Source of the DNA: Henriciella barbarensis
GTDB taxonomy: Bacteria; Pseudomonadota; Alphaproteobacteria; Caulobacterales; Hyphomonadaceae
Length of the DNA: 64,000 bases
Direction of reading: 5' to 3'
NCBI RefSeq assembly: GCF_003576345.1
Contig: NZ_QWGB01000004.1
Span: 186,001 to 250,000 of the forward strand
Part shown: piece after piece, positions 43,726 through 52,241 of the stretch
Layout of the letters: the number at the start of each line of letters is the position of its first letter
How positions within the stretch are numbered: the stretch's first letter is position 1
Position numbers and translations under genes: made by a program
The notes under the pieces: model-generated
Database searches by the model: none
Told to the model about the DNA's origin: nothing
Seen by the model: the letters and a program-made list of their open reading frames with translations, nothing else

Positions 43726-45285
43726 GTGTCAGAACTTCGTACATCAGACGCGGGTCTCAAGCTCATCATGGCGTATGAGGGGTTTCGATCAGAGTCCCGC
43801 AAACTGCCGGACGGGCGCTGGGTGATTGGCTATGGCCACACCAAGGCAGCGCGTGAAGGACTGAAAATTACGGAAACCGAAGCCAAGGCTATCCTGTCTG
43901 AGTTTGACCTGCCACCAATCGAGGAAGCGCTTAACCAGCTGCTGCTCGTGCCGGTGTCGCAAAATGAATTCGACGCCCTTGTTTCGTTCGCTTTCAACAT
44001 TGGCCTCGTGCAGTTCGAAAGCTCAGACGTTCTGGCCAGCATCAATGCGGGCAACAAGCTCAAGGCCGCATGGGCCATGGAAAGCTGGCGCAAGGCCCGT
44101 GTCGGGCAGCGTGATATGGTCGTAGATCCACTCGTTCGTCGCCGCGCCGACGAGAAGGCGCTGTTCCTCAAGATCGATGGCCCGGTTCCACACGCCTCCA
44201 GCAGCCATTTTCGTCCGCTTGTCGATATCGAGGAGACCGACCGCTATCGCAAACAGGTGCAGATGGCGTTCCAGGTTCCTGGCAACCCGGCCAACGACCA
44301 GATCGACGAAGAGATTTCCACTGAGGCGGCCGCGCGGCACGTCAAAGACCGCCTGACCCGGATCCTTGGTGAAGAGGAAGACCAGGGCGATGGTGAAACC
44401 GCAGAACTCAAGACTGATCTCGACGGTGCGCGTGAAGATGATGAGAAAAGCGTCGATGATATTCGCGCCGCCGTTTCTGCGCTCGCCGGTACAGCGGTGG
44501 CAGAAGGCGAGGCTGAAGGTGACCTGAAAGTCGAAGACGCCTCAACCGACGAGCAGGACGCTGAGACTGAGGTCGCTGCCGACGACACCGAAGACGACAA
44601 CAAGTCAGTCTATACGATCAGCGCTGCGAACGATGTCGAAGAAGAGCCAACGGAAGAAGCTCCAGCAAAGAAAACCTCTCCGTTCGACCTGATCGTACCG
44701 CCTTCGGCGCAGGTTAAGCCTGAAGAGACCGAAGAAGCTGCACCAGCAGCGAATGAAGATGCAGACGAGCGCGACTCTATCGACGACGCAGACATCGTCG
44801 AGGGTGAAGCACTATCCGGCGACGAGAAAGAAACGGACGAAAGCGAAGGTGACGAGCAGCCGGAAACCGAGCGCCGTACTGAAACGCTTGAAACCGAAGA
44901 CTTCGACATCGTTTCAGAGCCGCTTACGGTTGAAGACGCTGATGATGTTGAAGAAGGCGAATACAAGGACGAGCTCGGCCGCATCCTGATCGACGATCTT
45001 CGTCCGTCCGATGTCTGGCTCTCCGAAGGTCACGAAGACGATGACGAGACCAAGGAAGGTCCGCTGGAAACGCTGCTGTTTGGCGTGCTCGCCCTCGTTG
45101 GGGCAGGCCTGTTCACCTATGGCGGCGCCGGCGAGTTTGGTTGGTTCGGCATGGAACGCCAGGACGAAACGGAGCTGATGGCTTATCTGCCGGCATTCCT
45201 TATGCTTCTCGGTGGTCTGGTGTTTGTCGTGATGGCTTACTACTGCTTCAAGGCAATCTTCCCGGGCAAGAAGAAGAAAGACTAG
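43726..45285 (+). CDS. GH24 lysozyme-domain protein with acidic linker and C-terminal membrane hairpin
   Basis: The start is GTG 43726 behind GGAG, giving 519 residues. Residues 5-~145 are a phage-type GH24 lysozyme domain: Glu18 (AYEGF), Asp29 (PDG) and Thr39 (GYGHT) fit the Glu-Asp-Thr catalytic triad, with SFAFNIG and RRRADEKALF further on. About 300 residues rich in Glu and Asp follow, probably disordered. Two hydrophobic helices (about 450-468 and 485-508) close the protein, with a Lys-rich tail (GKKKKD). No N-terminal signal peptide or SAR-like anchor is present, so the route of the lysozyme domain to the periplasm is unclear; it may even be cytoplasmic. Not phage-associated in this context. 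Confidence 0.82.
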   Translation: MSELRTSDAGLKLIMAYEGFRSESRKLPDGRWVIGYGHTKAAREGLKITETEAKAILSEFDLPPIEEALNQLLLVPVSQNEFDALVSFAFNIGLVQFESSDVLASINAGNKLKAAWAMESWRKARVGQRDMVVDPLVRRRADEKALFLKIDGPVPHASSSHFRPLVDIEETDRYRKQVQMAFQVPGNPANDQIDEEISTEAAARHVKDRLTRILGEEEDQGDGETAELKTDLDGAREDDEKSVDDIRAAVSALAGTAVAEGEAEGDLKVEDASTDEQDAETEVAADDTEDDNKSVYTISAANDVEEEPTEEAPAKKTSPFDLIVPPSAQVKPEETEEAAPAANEDADERDSIDDADIVEGEALSGDEKETDESEGDEQPETERRTETLETEDFDIVSEPLTVEDADDVEEGEYKDELGRILIDDLRPSDVWLSEGHEDDDETKEGPLETLLFGVLALVGAGLFTYGGAGEFGWFGMERQDETELMAYLPAFLMLLGGLVFVVMAYYCFKAIFPGKKKKD

Positions 45286-45345
45286 GCCCGACAAAGGGGC
45301 ATTCGCCGCATTGGCAATCTGGGCAATTTTGGCTACATCAACGCC

Positions 45346-46518
45346 ATGATCCCGAACACATATCCCACGCTGAACTTCGACCTTGGCGAAACCGCCGACA
45401 TGATCCGCGATACGGTGAAAAGTTTTGCCGCTGATCACGTCGCTCCGCTGGCTGCAGAAATCGACCGCACTGACGTCTTTCCGCGCCACCTCCTCCCGAA
45501 AATGGGTGAGCTTGGCCTTCTCGGCATTACCGTGGAGGAAGAGTGGGGGGGGAGCGGCCTTGGCTATCTCGAGCACGTCGTCGCCATGGAAGAAATCTCG
45601 CGCGCGTCTGCGTCTGTCGGCCTCTCTTATGGGGCGCATTCGAACCTTTGCGTGAACCAGCTTCGCCGCTGGGGGACGGACGAGCAGAAGAAGCGCTATC
45701 TCGAAAAACTGGTGACCGGTGAGCATCTTGGCGGCCTTGCCATGTCCGAGAGCGGCGCTGGCTCTGATGTCGTCTCGATGAAGCTGAAAGCCGAGAAGAA
45801 GGGCGATCGCTACATTCTCAATGGCTCGAAGATGTGGATCACCAATTCGCCGGATGCCGATACGCTGATCGTCTATGCGAAGACAGAGCCTGACAAGAAG
45901 TCCCGTGGCATTACGGCCTTCATCATCGAACGCGGCATGAAGGGCTTCTCGGTCGCCCAGAAGCTCGACAAGCTGGGTATGCGAGGTTCCGAGACCGGAG
46001 AGCTGGTTTTCGAGGACTGCGAAGTGCCCGAAGAGAACATCATGGGTCCGCTTAATGGCGGTGTCGAAGTCCTGATGAGTGGTCTCGACTATGAGCGCGC
46101 TGTACTGGCGGCAGGGCCGACCGGCATCATGCAGGCCTGTATGGACATCGTAATCCCGTATGTTCATGACCGTAAGCAGTTTGGCCAGTCCATCGGCGAG
46201 TTCCAGCTGGTCCAAGGCAAACTCGCCGACATGTATGTCCAGATGAACGCCGCCAAGGCCTATGTCTACACAGTCGCCAAGGCGTGTGATCGTGGGGAGA
46301 CGGCACGCAAGGATGCCGCCGGCGCGATCCTCTATGCTGCCGAAATGGCAACGAAGCTCGCACTCGACGCGATCCAGTTGCTTGGTGGCAACGGCTATAT
46401 CAATGAGTATCCGACCGGACGCCTGCTGCGCGACGCGAAGCTATACGAAATCGGGGCAGGGACGTCGGAAATTCGCCGCTGGCTGATCGGACGTGAACTG
46501 TTCGGCGAAACAGCCTGA
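45346..46518 (+). CDS. liuA: Isovaleryl-CoA dehydrogenase
   Basis: This 390-residue flavoenzyme oxidises isovaleryl-CoA to 3-methylcrotonyl-CoA in leucine degradation and passes electrons to ETF. Acyl-CoA dehydrogenase blocks are present: [51 protein letters not shown], and the C-terminal [19 protein letters not shown]. The segment [13 protein letters not shown] carries the catalytic-base Glu position characteristic of isovaleryl-CoA dehydrogenase. The other leucine genes are at 54221, 57552 and 59290. Confidence 0.92.
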   Translation: MIPNTYPTLNFDLGETADMIRDTVKSFAADHVAPLAAEIDRTDVFPRHLLPKMGELGLLGITVEEEWGGSGLGYLEHVVAMEEISRASASVGLSYGAHSNLCVNQLRRWGTDEQKKRYLEKLVTGEHLGGLAMSESGAGSDVVSMKLKAEKKGDRYILNGSKMWITNSPDADTLIVYAKTEPDKKSRGITAFIIERGMKGFSVAQKLDKLGMRGSETGELVFEDCEVPEENIMGPLNGGVEVLMSGLDYERAVLAAGPTGIMQACMDIVIPYVHDRKQFGQSIGEFQLVQGKLADMYVQMNAAKAYVYTVAKACDRGETARKDAAGAILYAAEMATKLALDAIQLLGGNGYINEYPTGRLLRDAKLYEIGAGTSEIRRWLIGRELFGETA

Positions 46519-46534
46519 TAGCGAGTGGCGGCGA

Positions 46535-48493
46535 CTAGATCGCCGCCTGCAGCCTCTCGTTTGAGGACTGGACGCTGAGCACCTGGCCCATTGCTGAAAT
46601 CAGCGAACGCTCATCGATTGGTTTCGAGACATAGCCGTCGAAACCCATCCCAAGATAACGTTCGCGGTCGCCAGCCATGGAATCTGCTGTCAGTGCGAGA
46701 ACGGGAATAAGCCGGTTCGGGCTCGCCGACATGCGGAGGCGGCGGAAAGCTTCAGCGCCATCCAGGCTCGGCATGTGGATGTCCATGAGAACAATGTCGA
46801 AAGGCTGATGGCTTAGTTTGTCGAGCGCCTCATTGCCATCATTCGCTAGTGTAACCTCGACGTCGTAATGCTCCAGGAAAGTCTTCGCGACACGGAGATT
46901 GATCGCATTGTCGTCCACGACGAGCGCCCGGCAGCCTGAAAGACTGGTGCGTGGTCTTGGCTCGCGGATCTGGACCGTCTTGGTGGGTTGAGGGCTGTAC
47001 GGTGCGGAGACATCCTGTGCCGCAAAGGTGAGAGTGAACACTGAGCCACGCCCTTGCTGGCTGACCACCGACACGTCACCCCCCATCATTTGTGCAAGCT
47101 TGCGCGTAATAGACAGGCCAAGGCCGGTGCCGCCGAACTTGCGTGTGGTCGAGCCGTCTTCCTGCGAGAAACTATCGAAAATCTTGTCCAGCTTGTTCTC
47201 GGCAATGCCGCAGCCGGTGTCAGATACATGGATCGTGACACGTTGCGTCTCTTCGTCTTCGCCTGGCGCACTCGACACGACAATCATCACCTCGCCTTGC
47301 TCGGTGAATTTGATCGCATTGGAGATGAGATTCCCGACGCATTGGCGCAGGCGAACCGGATCGAAAATCAGGCTGGACGGCACGTCGGGATGCACGAACA
47401 GCTTCAGCTTTATGCCTTTTTCTTCGGCAAGCGCTTCATGCAATTTGAAAAGGCTGCTCAGCTTGTGCCGGAGGTCGCTGGCGACGGGCGTGATTTCAAG
47501 CTTGCCTGCCTCAATCTTTGAAAGATCGAGAATGTCATTGAGCAGCACCATCAGGGCACGTCCGGAATCCAGAATGATGGACACCTGTTCGCGCTGGACC
47601 CCTGTGAGGTCGCCGTGGACGAGGGTCTGCGCCATACCAAGCACGCCATTGAGGGGAGTACGGATCTCGTGGCTCATATTTGCCAGGAATTCCGATTTCA
47701 TGCGTGTGGCCTGTTCGGCGCGGTGCAGGGCGTCACGAAGCTCATGCGCTTTCCGGCGTTCTTCGCGGACATCCAGAATGTGCAGGATGTAGACCGGATC
47801 GGTTTCACCGGGAAGAAAGGCGGTATTCAGCGCGATGGAAAGGCGGATGCGATTGCCTGACGGGGTCAGCATTTCTCCATCTGAAACATGCTGCATGACC
47901 GCGCCGCTGGAAAGCTTCTGCTGGAGTTCCTTGCTGCGGCGCGCCTGTCCTGTCCCCATCAGCGTGTCGATGTGCTGGCCCGCGACTTCGTCGAATGTCC
48001 GCTCCGAAAGCCCTTCCAGAACCGGGTTCATATAGAGGAGGGCGCCATCGTGTGCGGCAATTGCGATGCCATGAAGCGCGCGGTCACAAGCGAGACGAAG
48101 CAATTCGGCCTGCTCCTTGGCCTCATCACGCTGTTGCGCGATATCTGTAATCTCGTGGGAGCAGCATAGGACGCCCCGTTCCGTAGAAATAAGGCTCGTT
48201 TTCATGATCTTGTTGAGCATCTTCGCCGCCCGGCCCTGCTGGGTGACGAGGGTGCCCTGCTGTCCTGTTTCCAGGCATTCCAGAAGGGCTCTGACCATTT
48301 CGGAGTCGCGGTAGGATGGGTCGAATTCGAATATCCGCATGCCCACAATGCTGCCACCGTCGGGCAAAATGGATGCGTTCATCAGATCGTTGGCATCGAT
48401 CCATTCCAGGTCGATGATTTCACCGTGCTCGTCACGTACGGGTGCCACTTCACAGACCAGTATCGGGAGTTTGTCGAAAATGTTCGAGCGCAT
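46535..48493 (-). CDS. Soluble hybrid sensor histidine kinase with C-terminal receiver
   Basis: The 652-residue product has two PAS-like regions (about 5-125 and 140-250), a HisKA domain with phospho-acceptor His275 in MSHEIRTPLNG, and an HATPase domain (NLISNAIKFTEQG, SDTGCGIAE, FGGTGLGLS). The C-terminal receiver has phospho-acceptor Asp571 in LMDIHMPSLDG. There are no membrane helices, so it senses a cytoplasmic signal. ATG 48493 is preferred to a GTG two codons upstream. It is divergent from egtB. The cognate HPt or regulator is not in the window. Confidence 0.9.
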   Translation of the reverse strand: MRSNIFDKLPILVCEVAPVRDEHGEIIDLEWIDANDLMNASILPDGGSIVGMRIFEFDPSYRDSEMVRALLECLETGQQGTLVTQQGRAAKMLNKIMKTSLISTERGVLCCSHEITDIAQQRDEAKEQAELLRLACDRALHGIAIAAHDGALLYMNPVLEGLSERTFDEVAGQHIDTLMGTGQARRSKELQQKLSSGAVMQHVSDGEMLTPSGNRIRLSIALNTAFLPGETDPVYILHILDVREERRKAHELRDALHRAEQATRMKSEFLANMSHEIRTPLNGVLGMAQTLVHGDLTGVQREQVSIILDSGRALMVLLNDILDLSKIEAGKLEITPVASDLRHKLSSLFKLHEALAEEKGIKLKLFVHPDVPSSLIFDPVRLRQCVGNLISNAIKFTEQGEVMIVVSSAPGEDEETQRVTIHVSDTGCGIAENKLDKIFDSFSQEDGSTTRKFGGTGLGLSITRKLAQMMGGDVSVVSQQGRGSVFTLTFAAQDVSAPYSPQPTKTVQIREPRPRTSLSGCRALVVDDNAINLRVAKTFLEHYDVEVTLANDGNEALDKLSHQPFDIVLMDIHMPSLDGAEAFRRLRMSASPNRLIPVLALTADSMAGDRERYLGMGFDGYVSKPIDERSLISAMGQVLSVQSSNERLQAAI

Positions 48494-48660
48494 AGCCACC
48501 CCGGCGTGTAATTGGTTCGGATATTACCTTCGTGTAACCATGGCGGATCGAGATTTAACAACGGGTTGATGAATCTGCAGCTACTATTGCTGTTGCGGCG
48601 ATCTAACCACGTACGGCGACGCCGAAGCATCGCCGATTTGCAACTGACACATTGTCGTCG

Positions 48661-48685
48661 GGAACACGCGCTATAGTTGTTTGTT
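48661..48685 (+). promoter_or_regulatory. EcfG-like promoter of egtBD (one mismatch)
   Basis: GGAAC at 48661-48665 followed after 16 bases by TGTT (48682-48685) differs from the EcfG consensus CGTT at one base. The -10-like element lies about 33 bases before the egtB start. Confidence 0.4.
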
Positions 48686-48717
48686 AGACAAAAGTTGCCA
48701 GCCAGAAGGAGCGCGCG

Positions 48718-49986
48718 ATGCTCTCAGCAAGCCCTCAAGGCGTCTCGAAGGCCAAAACCGGGCTGCTGCCAGCCTTTGAACGTGTGCGAGCCTATTCCCG
48801 AGATCTCGCCAGGCCGCTGTCTGATGCTGATGCGACGGTTCAGTCGATGGAAGACGCCAGCCCGGCCAAATGGCATCTGGCGCATGTGACCTGGTTTTTC
48901 GAATGTTTCGTCCTCAAACCGCATCTTTCAGGTTACGAAGTGTTCGACGAGACCTTCGAGTACCTCTTCAATTCCTACTACGATGCTGTTGGTGAACGTC
49001 ACCCGCGTCCGAGCCGGGGCATGCTGACACGCCCGACACTTGATGACGTGATGGCCTTCCGGACACATGTCGACCGAAACATGGCGAATCTTCTATCTGG
49101 CGATGTGTCGTCTGAAGTGACTGAGCTGGTTACGCTCGGCCTTCATCACGAGCAGCAGCATCAGGAGCTGTTTCTCACCGACATCCTACACCTGCTGAGC
49201 CAGAACCCTCTGCAACCAGCTTACCGCGCCTCCGAGCCACGACTTATGGCGGGGCGCGCGAAACCGCTCGACTGGCACCGTTTCGAAGGCGGTCTCGTTG
49301 AAATCGGGCATGAGGGCGATGGCTTTCACTATGATTGCGAGGGGCCGCGCCACAAGCAGTATCTGGAACCGTTTAAACTCGCTGGCCGCGCCGTCACCAA
49401 CGGTGAGTGGATGGCCTTCATTGAGGATGGCGGATATGAGGCACCAGGCAACTGGCTTTCCGATGGCTGGGCCTGCATCCAGTCGAAGGGTTGGACGGCG
49501 CCGCTCTACTGGCACCGCAAGGACGGCGCTTGGTGGACGATGACGCTGCGAGGTTCCCAGCCGGTCGACCCCGAAGCGCCTGTCACACACGTGAGTTTCT
49601 ATGAGGCCGACGCGTATGCAAGCTGGGCTGGCGTGCGTCTGCCAACCGAAGCTGAATGGGAAACAGCGGCCAGAGACCATGATCTTGCCGGCAACGACGC
49701 CGGGACAGGCCGCCTGAGCCCTGCACGTCAGTCCAGCCGAGGGCTTAGCGGCCTTTTTGGTGATGTTTGGGAATGGACGGCGAGTTCTTTCCTTCCCTAT
49801 CCGGGCTTCAAGGCGCCGGAAGGCGCGGTTGGCGAATATAATGGCAAGTTCATGAGCGGTCAGATGGTATTGCGCGGTGGATCCTGCGTGACCCCGCCTG
49901 ACCATATCCGCCCGACGTATCGAAACTTCTTTCATCCCGACAAACGCTGGCAGTTCTGCGGCGTAAGACTTGCGAGGAACGCCTGA
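48718..49986 (+). CDS. egtB: Ergothioneine biosynthesis sulfoxide synthase EgtB
   Basis: The 422-residue iron enzyme joins a thiol donor to hercynine with oxygen, forming the sulfoxide intermediate of ergothioneine. The N-terminal DinB-like domain has the iron-ligand motif HEQQHQE (His144, His148) plus [10 protein letters not shown] with the third His. The C-terminal FGE-sulfatase domain has [19 protein letters not shown] and the end block [28 protein letters not shown] precedes the start. The stop overlaps egtD by one base (TGATG), so the two are coupled. Confidence 0.93.
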   Translation: MLSASPQGVSKAKTGLLPAFERVRAYSRDLARPLSDADATVQSMEDASPAKWHLAHVTWFFECFVLKPHLSGYEVFDETFEYLFNSYYDAVGERHPRPSRGMLTRPTLDDVMAFRTHVDRNMANLLSGDVSSEVTELVTLGLHHEQQHQELFLTDILHLLSQNPLQPAYRASEPRLMAGRAKPLDWHRFEGGLVEIGHEGDGFHYDCEGPRHKQYLEPFKLAGRAVTNGEWMAFIEDGGYEAPGNWLSDGWACIQSKGWTAPLYWHRKDGAWWTMTLRGSQPVDPEAPVTHVSFYEADAYASWAGVRLPTEAEWETAARDHDLAGNDAGTGRLSPARQSSRGLSGLFGDVWEWTASSFLPYPGFKAPEGAVGEYNGKFMSGQMVLRGGSCVTPPDHIRPTYRNFFHPDKRWQFCGVRLARNA

Positions 49987-50924
49987 TGGACGGCGCCGGA
50001 ATTGACCCTTTTCTTCAGGATGTGCTGACCGGTCTGGCGCGAGATCAGAAGTCGATCCCGAGCCGCTGGCTCTACGATGCGCGCGGTTCTCGTCTCTTTG
50101 ATGACATTACCGAGCTGGATGAGTATTACCCCACGCGCACAGAGCTTACCATTCTCAACGAGCAAGCAGCAGCGATGGCTGACGCGATTGGGCCTGAAGC
50201 TGTAATCGTCGAGTATGGCGCGGGTAGCCTGCTGAAAGTGCGCATTCTGCTCGACGCACTGGAGCGCCCGAAAGCTTTCGTGCCAGTCGATATTTCTTCT
50301 GAGCACCTCAAAGAGGCGGCTCATGAGCTGAAGTCCGCTTACGGCGAGCTCGAAGTTTATCCCGTTGCCGCTGACTTCATGGACACGAACCTTGGAAGCA
50401 ATCTGCCAGGCGGGGGCGGCCGGCGGGCTGGCTTTTTTCCCGGTTCGACCATGGGCAACCTGCTCGACAGGGACATAGACAGCTTCTTGCGCACGACGCG
50501 CGAGGATCTGGGCGAGGGTGCCTGCTTCATCATCGGTCTGGACCAGCCGAAGTCGCCGGACATCCTCGTCCCGGCCTATGATGACGCAAAGGGCGTGACG
50601 GCAGAATTCAATCTGAATCTGTTGCGACGGATCAACCGCGAACTTGATGGTAATTTCGACTTGGAAAGCTTCAAGCATGAGGCTCGCTGGAATGACGCCG
50701 TCAGTCGTATTGAAATGCATTTGCGTAGCTTGAAAGCGCAGACCGTCGAGGTGGCTGGCCAAACCTTCAAGTTCGAAAAAGGCGAGACAATTCACACGGA
50801 AAACTCCCGCAAGATTGCACTCGACCGATTTGCCGAAATGGCGGAAAGTGCGGGTTGGGAGCTGACCCGCAAATGGACGGATGAAAATGGCCTGTTCGCC
50901 GTCGTCCTGCTTGAAGCGCGCTGA
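49986..50924 (+). CDS. egtD: L-histidine N-alpha-methyltransferase EgtD
   Basis: The 312-residue SAM enzyme makes hercynine (trimethylhistidine), the first step of ergothioneine synthesis. Blocks seen are SIPSRWLYDARGSRLFDDIT, EYYPTRTE, the SAM-binding EYGAGSLLKVRILLDAL, and FFPGSTMGNL. The end block TENSRKIALDRFAEMAE also fits. It is coupled to egtB. No egtC or egtE is present, so the lyase step is done elsewhere, as in other Proteobacteria with the EgtB/EgtD pair. Confidence 0.93.
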   Translation: MDGAGIDPFLQDVLTGLARDQKSIPSRWLYDARGSRLFDDITELDEYYPTRTELTILNEQAAAMADAIGPEAVIVEYGAGSLLKVRILLDALERPKAFVPVDISSEHLKEAAHELKSAYGELEVYPVAADFMDTNLGSNLPGGGGRRAGFFPGSTMGNLLDRDIDSFLRTTREDLGEGACFIIGLDQPKSPDILVPAYDDAKGVTAEFNLNLLRRINRELDGNFDLESFKHEARWNDAVSRIEMHLRSLKAQTVEVAGQTFKFEKGETIHTENSRKIALDRFAEMAESAGWELTRKWTDENGLFAVVLLEAR

Positions 50925-50952
50925 CTAGGTTTCTCCCAAATGGGAGGACCGG

Positions 50953-51318
50953 TTGGATATCAAAAACTACAATGCATTCTGCGGTGAGCTCGCTCACACG
51001 GCTCATGTGGTGCAGTGGGGTGGCAGTCATGTCTGGAAGGTCGCGGGCAAGGTCTTTGCTATTGCGGGTGAGGACAAGGACGGCAGTTTTCGCTGTAGCT
51101 TCAAGGTCTCAGAGCTTGCCTTTGACATATTGAAAGAACAGCCCGGATGCCGGGGTGCCCCTCACCTTGCCTCGCGTGGTATGAAGTGGATCCAGCGTTT
51201 CTCAGACGAGGCGGTCGATAATGCGGCTCTCGAAGACTATTTGCGGGAAAGCTATCGGCTGGTTTCGCTAGGTCTTACGAAAAAGCTGCAGCGGGAGCTG
51301 GGTCTCAACCAGTCGTGA
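50953..51318 (+). CDS. MmcQ/YjbR family protein
   Basis: The 121-residue protein matches the YjbR/CyaY-like fold: VVQWGGSHVWKVAGKVFAI, CSFKVSELAFDIL, and SYRLVSLGLTKKLQRELG at the end. Members are annotated as DNA-binding, but the role is not proven. The start is TTG 50953 with GGGAGGA at ideal spacing. It sits 28 bases behind egtD and may be in its operon. Confidence 0.85.
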   Translation: MDIKNYNAFCGELAHTAHVVQWGGSHVWKVAGKVFAIAGEDKDGSFRCSFKVSELAFDILKEQPGCRGAPHLASRGMKWIQRFSDEAVDNAALEDYLRESYRLVSLGLTKKLQRELGLNQS

Positions 51319-51331
51319 AGCCTCAGCCGGC

Positions 51332-51356
51332 GGAACCTGCCCGCTGACGTCCCGTT
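51332..51356 (+). promoter_or_regulatory. EcfG-type general stress promoter
   Basis: GGAAC (51332-51336), 16 bases, CGTT (51353-51356) matches the EcfG consensus exactly. The -10 element ends 38 bases before the aldo/keto reductase start at 51395. Confidence 0.7.
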
Positions 51357-51394
51357 GCTTTTCAAGCGATTGAAACAGGCACGAAAGGACAGTC

Positions 51395-52228
51395 ATGACT
51401 CTGACCACCAAGCATTTTGGCGTTGATATTCCCGCAATCGGGTTCGGAACCTGGAAGCTTAAAGGCGAGACCGCGCAGGAGTGTGTCTCCAAGGCGATCG
51501 AGGCAGGCTACCGCATGATCGACACCGCGCAGGCCTACGAGAACGAAAAGGATGTCGGTCGCGGCATCGCAGACGCCCAATTGCCGCGTGAAGACCTCTG
51601 GGTGACGACGAAGGTCTGGATGTCCGAATATAAGCACGGCGATCTTCAGAAGTCAGTCGAGAAGAGCGTGAGCAAGCTCGGCACGGACTATGTCGACCTG
51701 ATCCTGCTTCACTGGCCCAATGACGACGTGCCGCTGGAAGAAAGCCTCGGCGCGCTGAACGAGGTCCGCGACAAGGGGCTGACGAAAAATATCGGCGTGT
51801 CGAACTTCACGGTTGATCAGCTTGGGCAGGCGGTAAAGCTATCCAAGGCACCTATCCTGACCAATCAGGTCGAATATCACCCCTTTATCAACCAGACCCC
51901 GGTGCTCGAAGCAGCCCATGCCATCGGTACCTCGGTCACTGCCTACTCGCCGCTGGCACAGGGGCAGGTCTTTGACAGCGAAATCCTGAAAGAAATTGGC
52001 GAGGCCCACGGCAAGACGCCAGCCCAGGTAGTGATCCGCTGGTTTACCCAACAGCCGGGGGTTATCACCATCCCGCGCTCATCTTCGCCTGAGCATCTTC
52101 GCCAGAATAATGATGTTCACGACTTCGAACTGTCAGCCGAAGAGATGGGACAGATCACGGCGCTCAAGGCGAACAATCAGCGGCTGATCAATCCAAGCTG
52201 GGCACCCGAATGGGACAAGGCGGCCTAG
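51395..52228 (+). CDS. Aldo/keto reductase (2,5-diketogluconate-reductase-like)
   Basis: The 277-residue NADPH enzyme has the full catalytic tetrad: Asp43 and Tyr48 (MIDTAQAYENE), Lys73 (VTTKVW) and His106 (LLHWPN). The cofactor block IPRSSSPEHLRQN is near the C-terminus. Such AKRs detoxify methylglyoxal and other carbonyls, or reduce sugar ketones; the substrate cannot be fixed here. An exact EcfG-type promoter upstream points to a stress role. Confidence 0.92.
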   Translation: MTLTTKHFGVDIPAIGFGTWKLKGETAQECVSKAIEAGYRMIDTAQAYENEKDVGRGIADAQLPREDLWVTTKVWMSEYKHGDLQKSVEKSVSKLGTDYVDLILLHWPNDDVPLEESLGALNEVRDKGLTKNIGVSNFTVDQLGQAVKLSKAPILTNQVEYHPFINQTPVLEAAHAIGTSVTAYSPLAQGQVFDSEILKEIGEAHGKTPAQVVIRWFTQQPGVITIPRSSSPEHLRQNNDVHDFELSAEEMGQITALKANNQRLINPSWAPEWDKAA

Positions 52229-52241
52229 GTGCCGTTAGCCA

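Noticed and set aside
43726-45285. Prophage endolysin
   Set aside because: No holin, phage structural, integrase or att sequences nearby, and the acidic linker plus membrane hairpin is not an endolysin layout.
48520-48545. CtrA box before the hybrid kinase gene
   Set aside because: The TTAC and TAAT elements deviate from TTAA-N7-TTAA at several positions.
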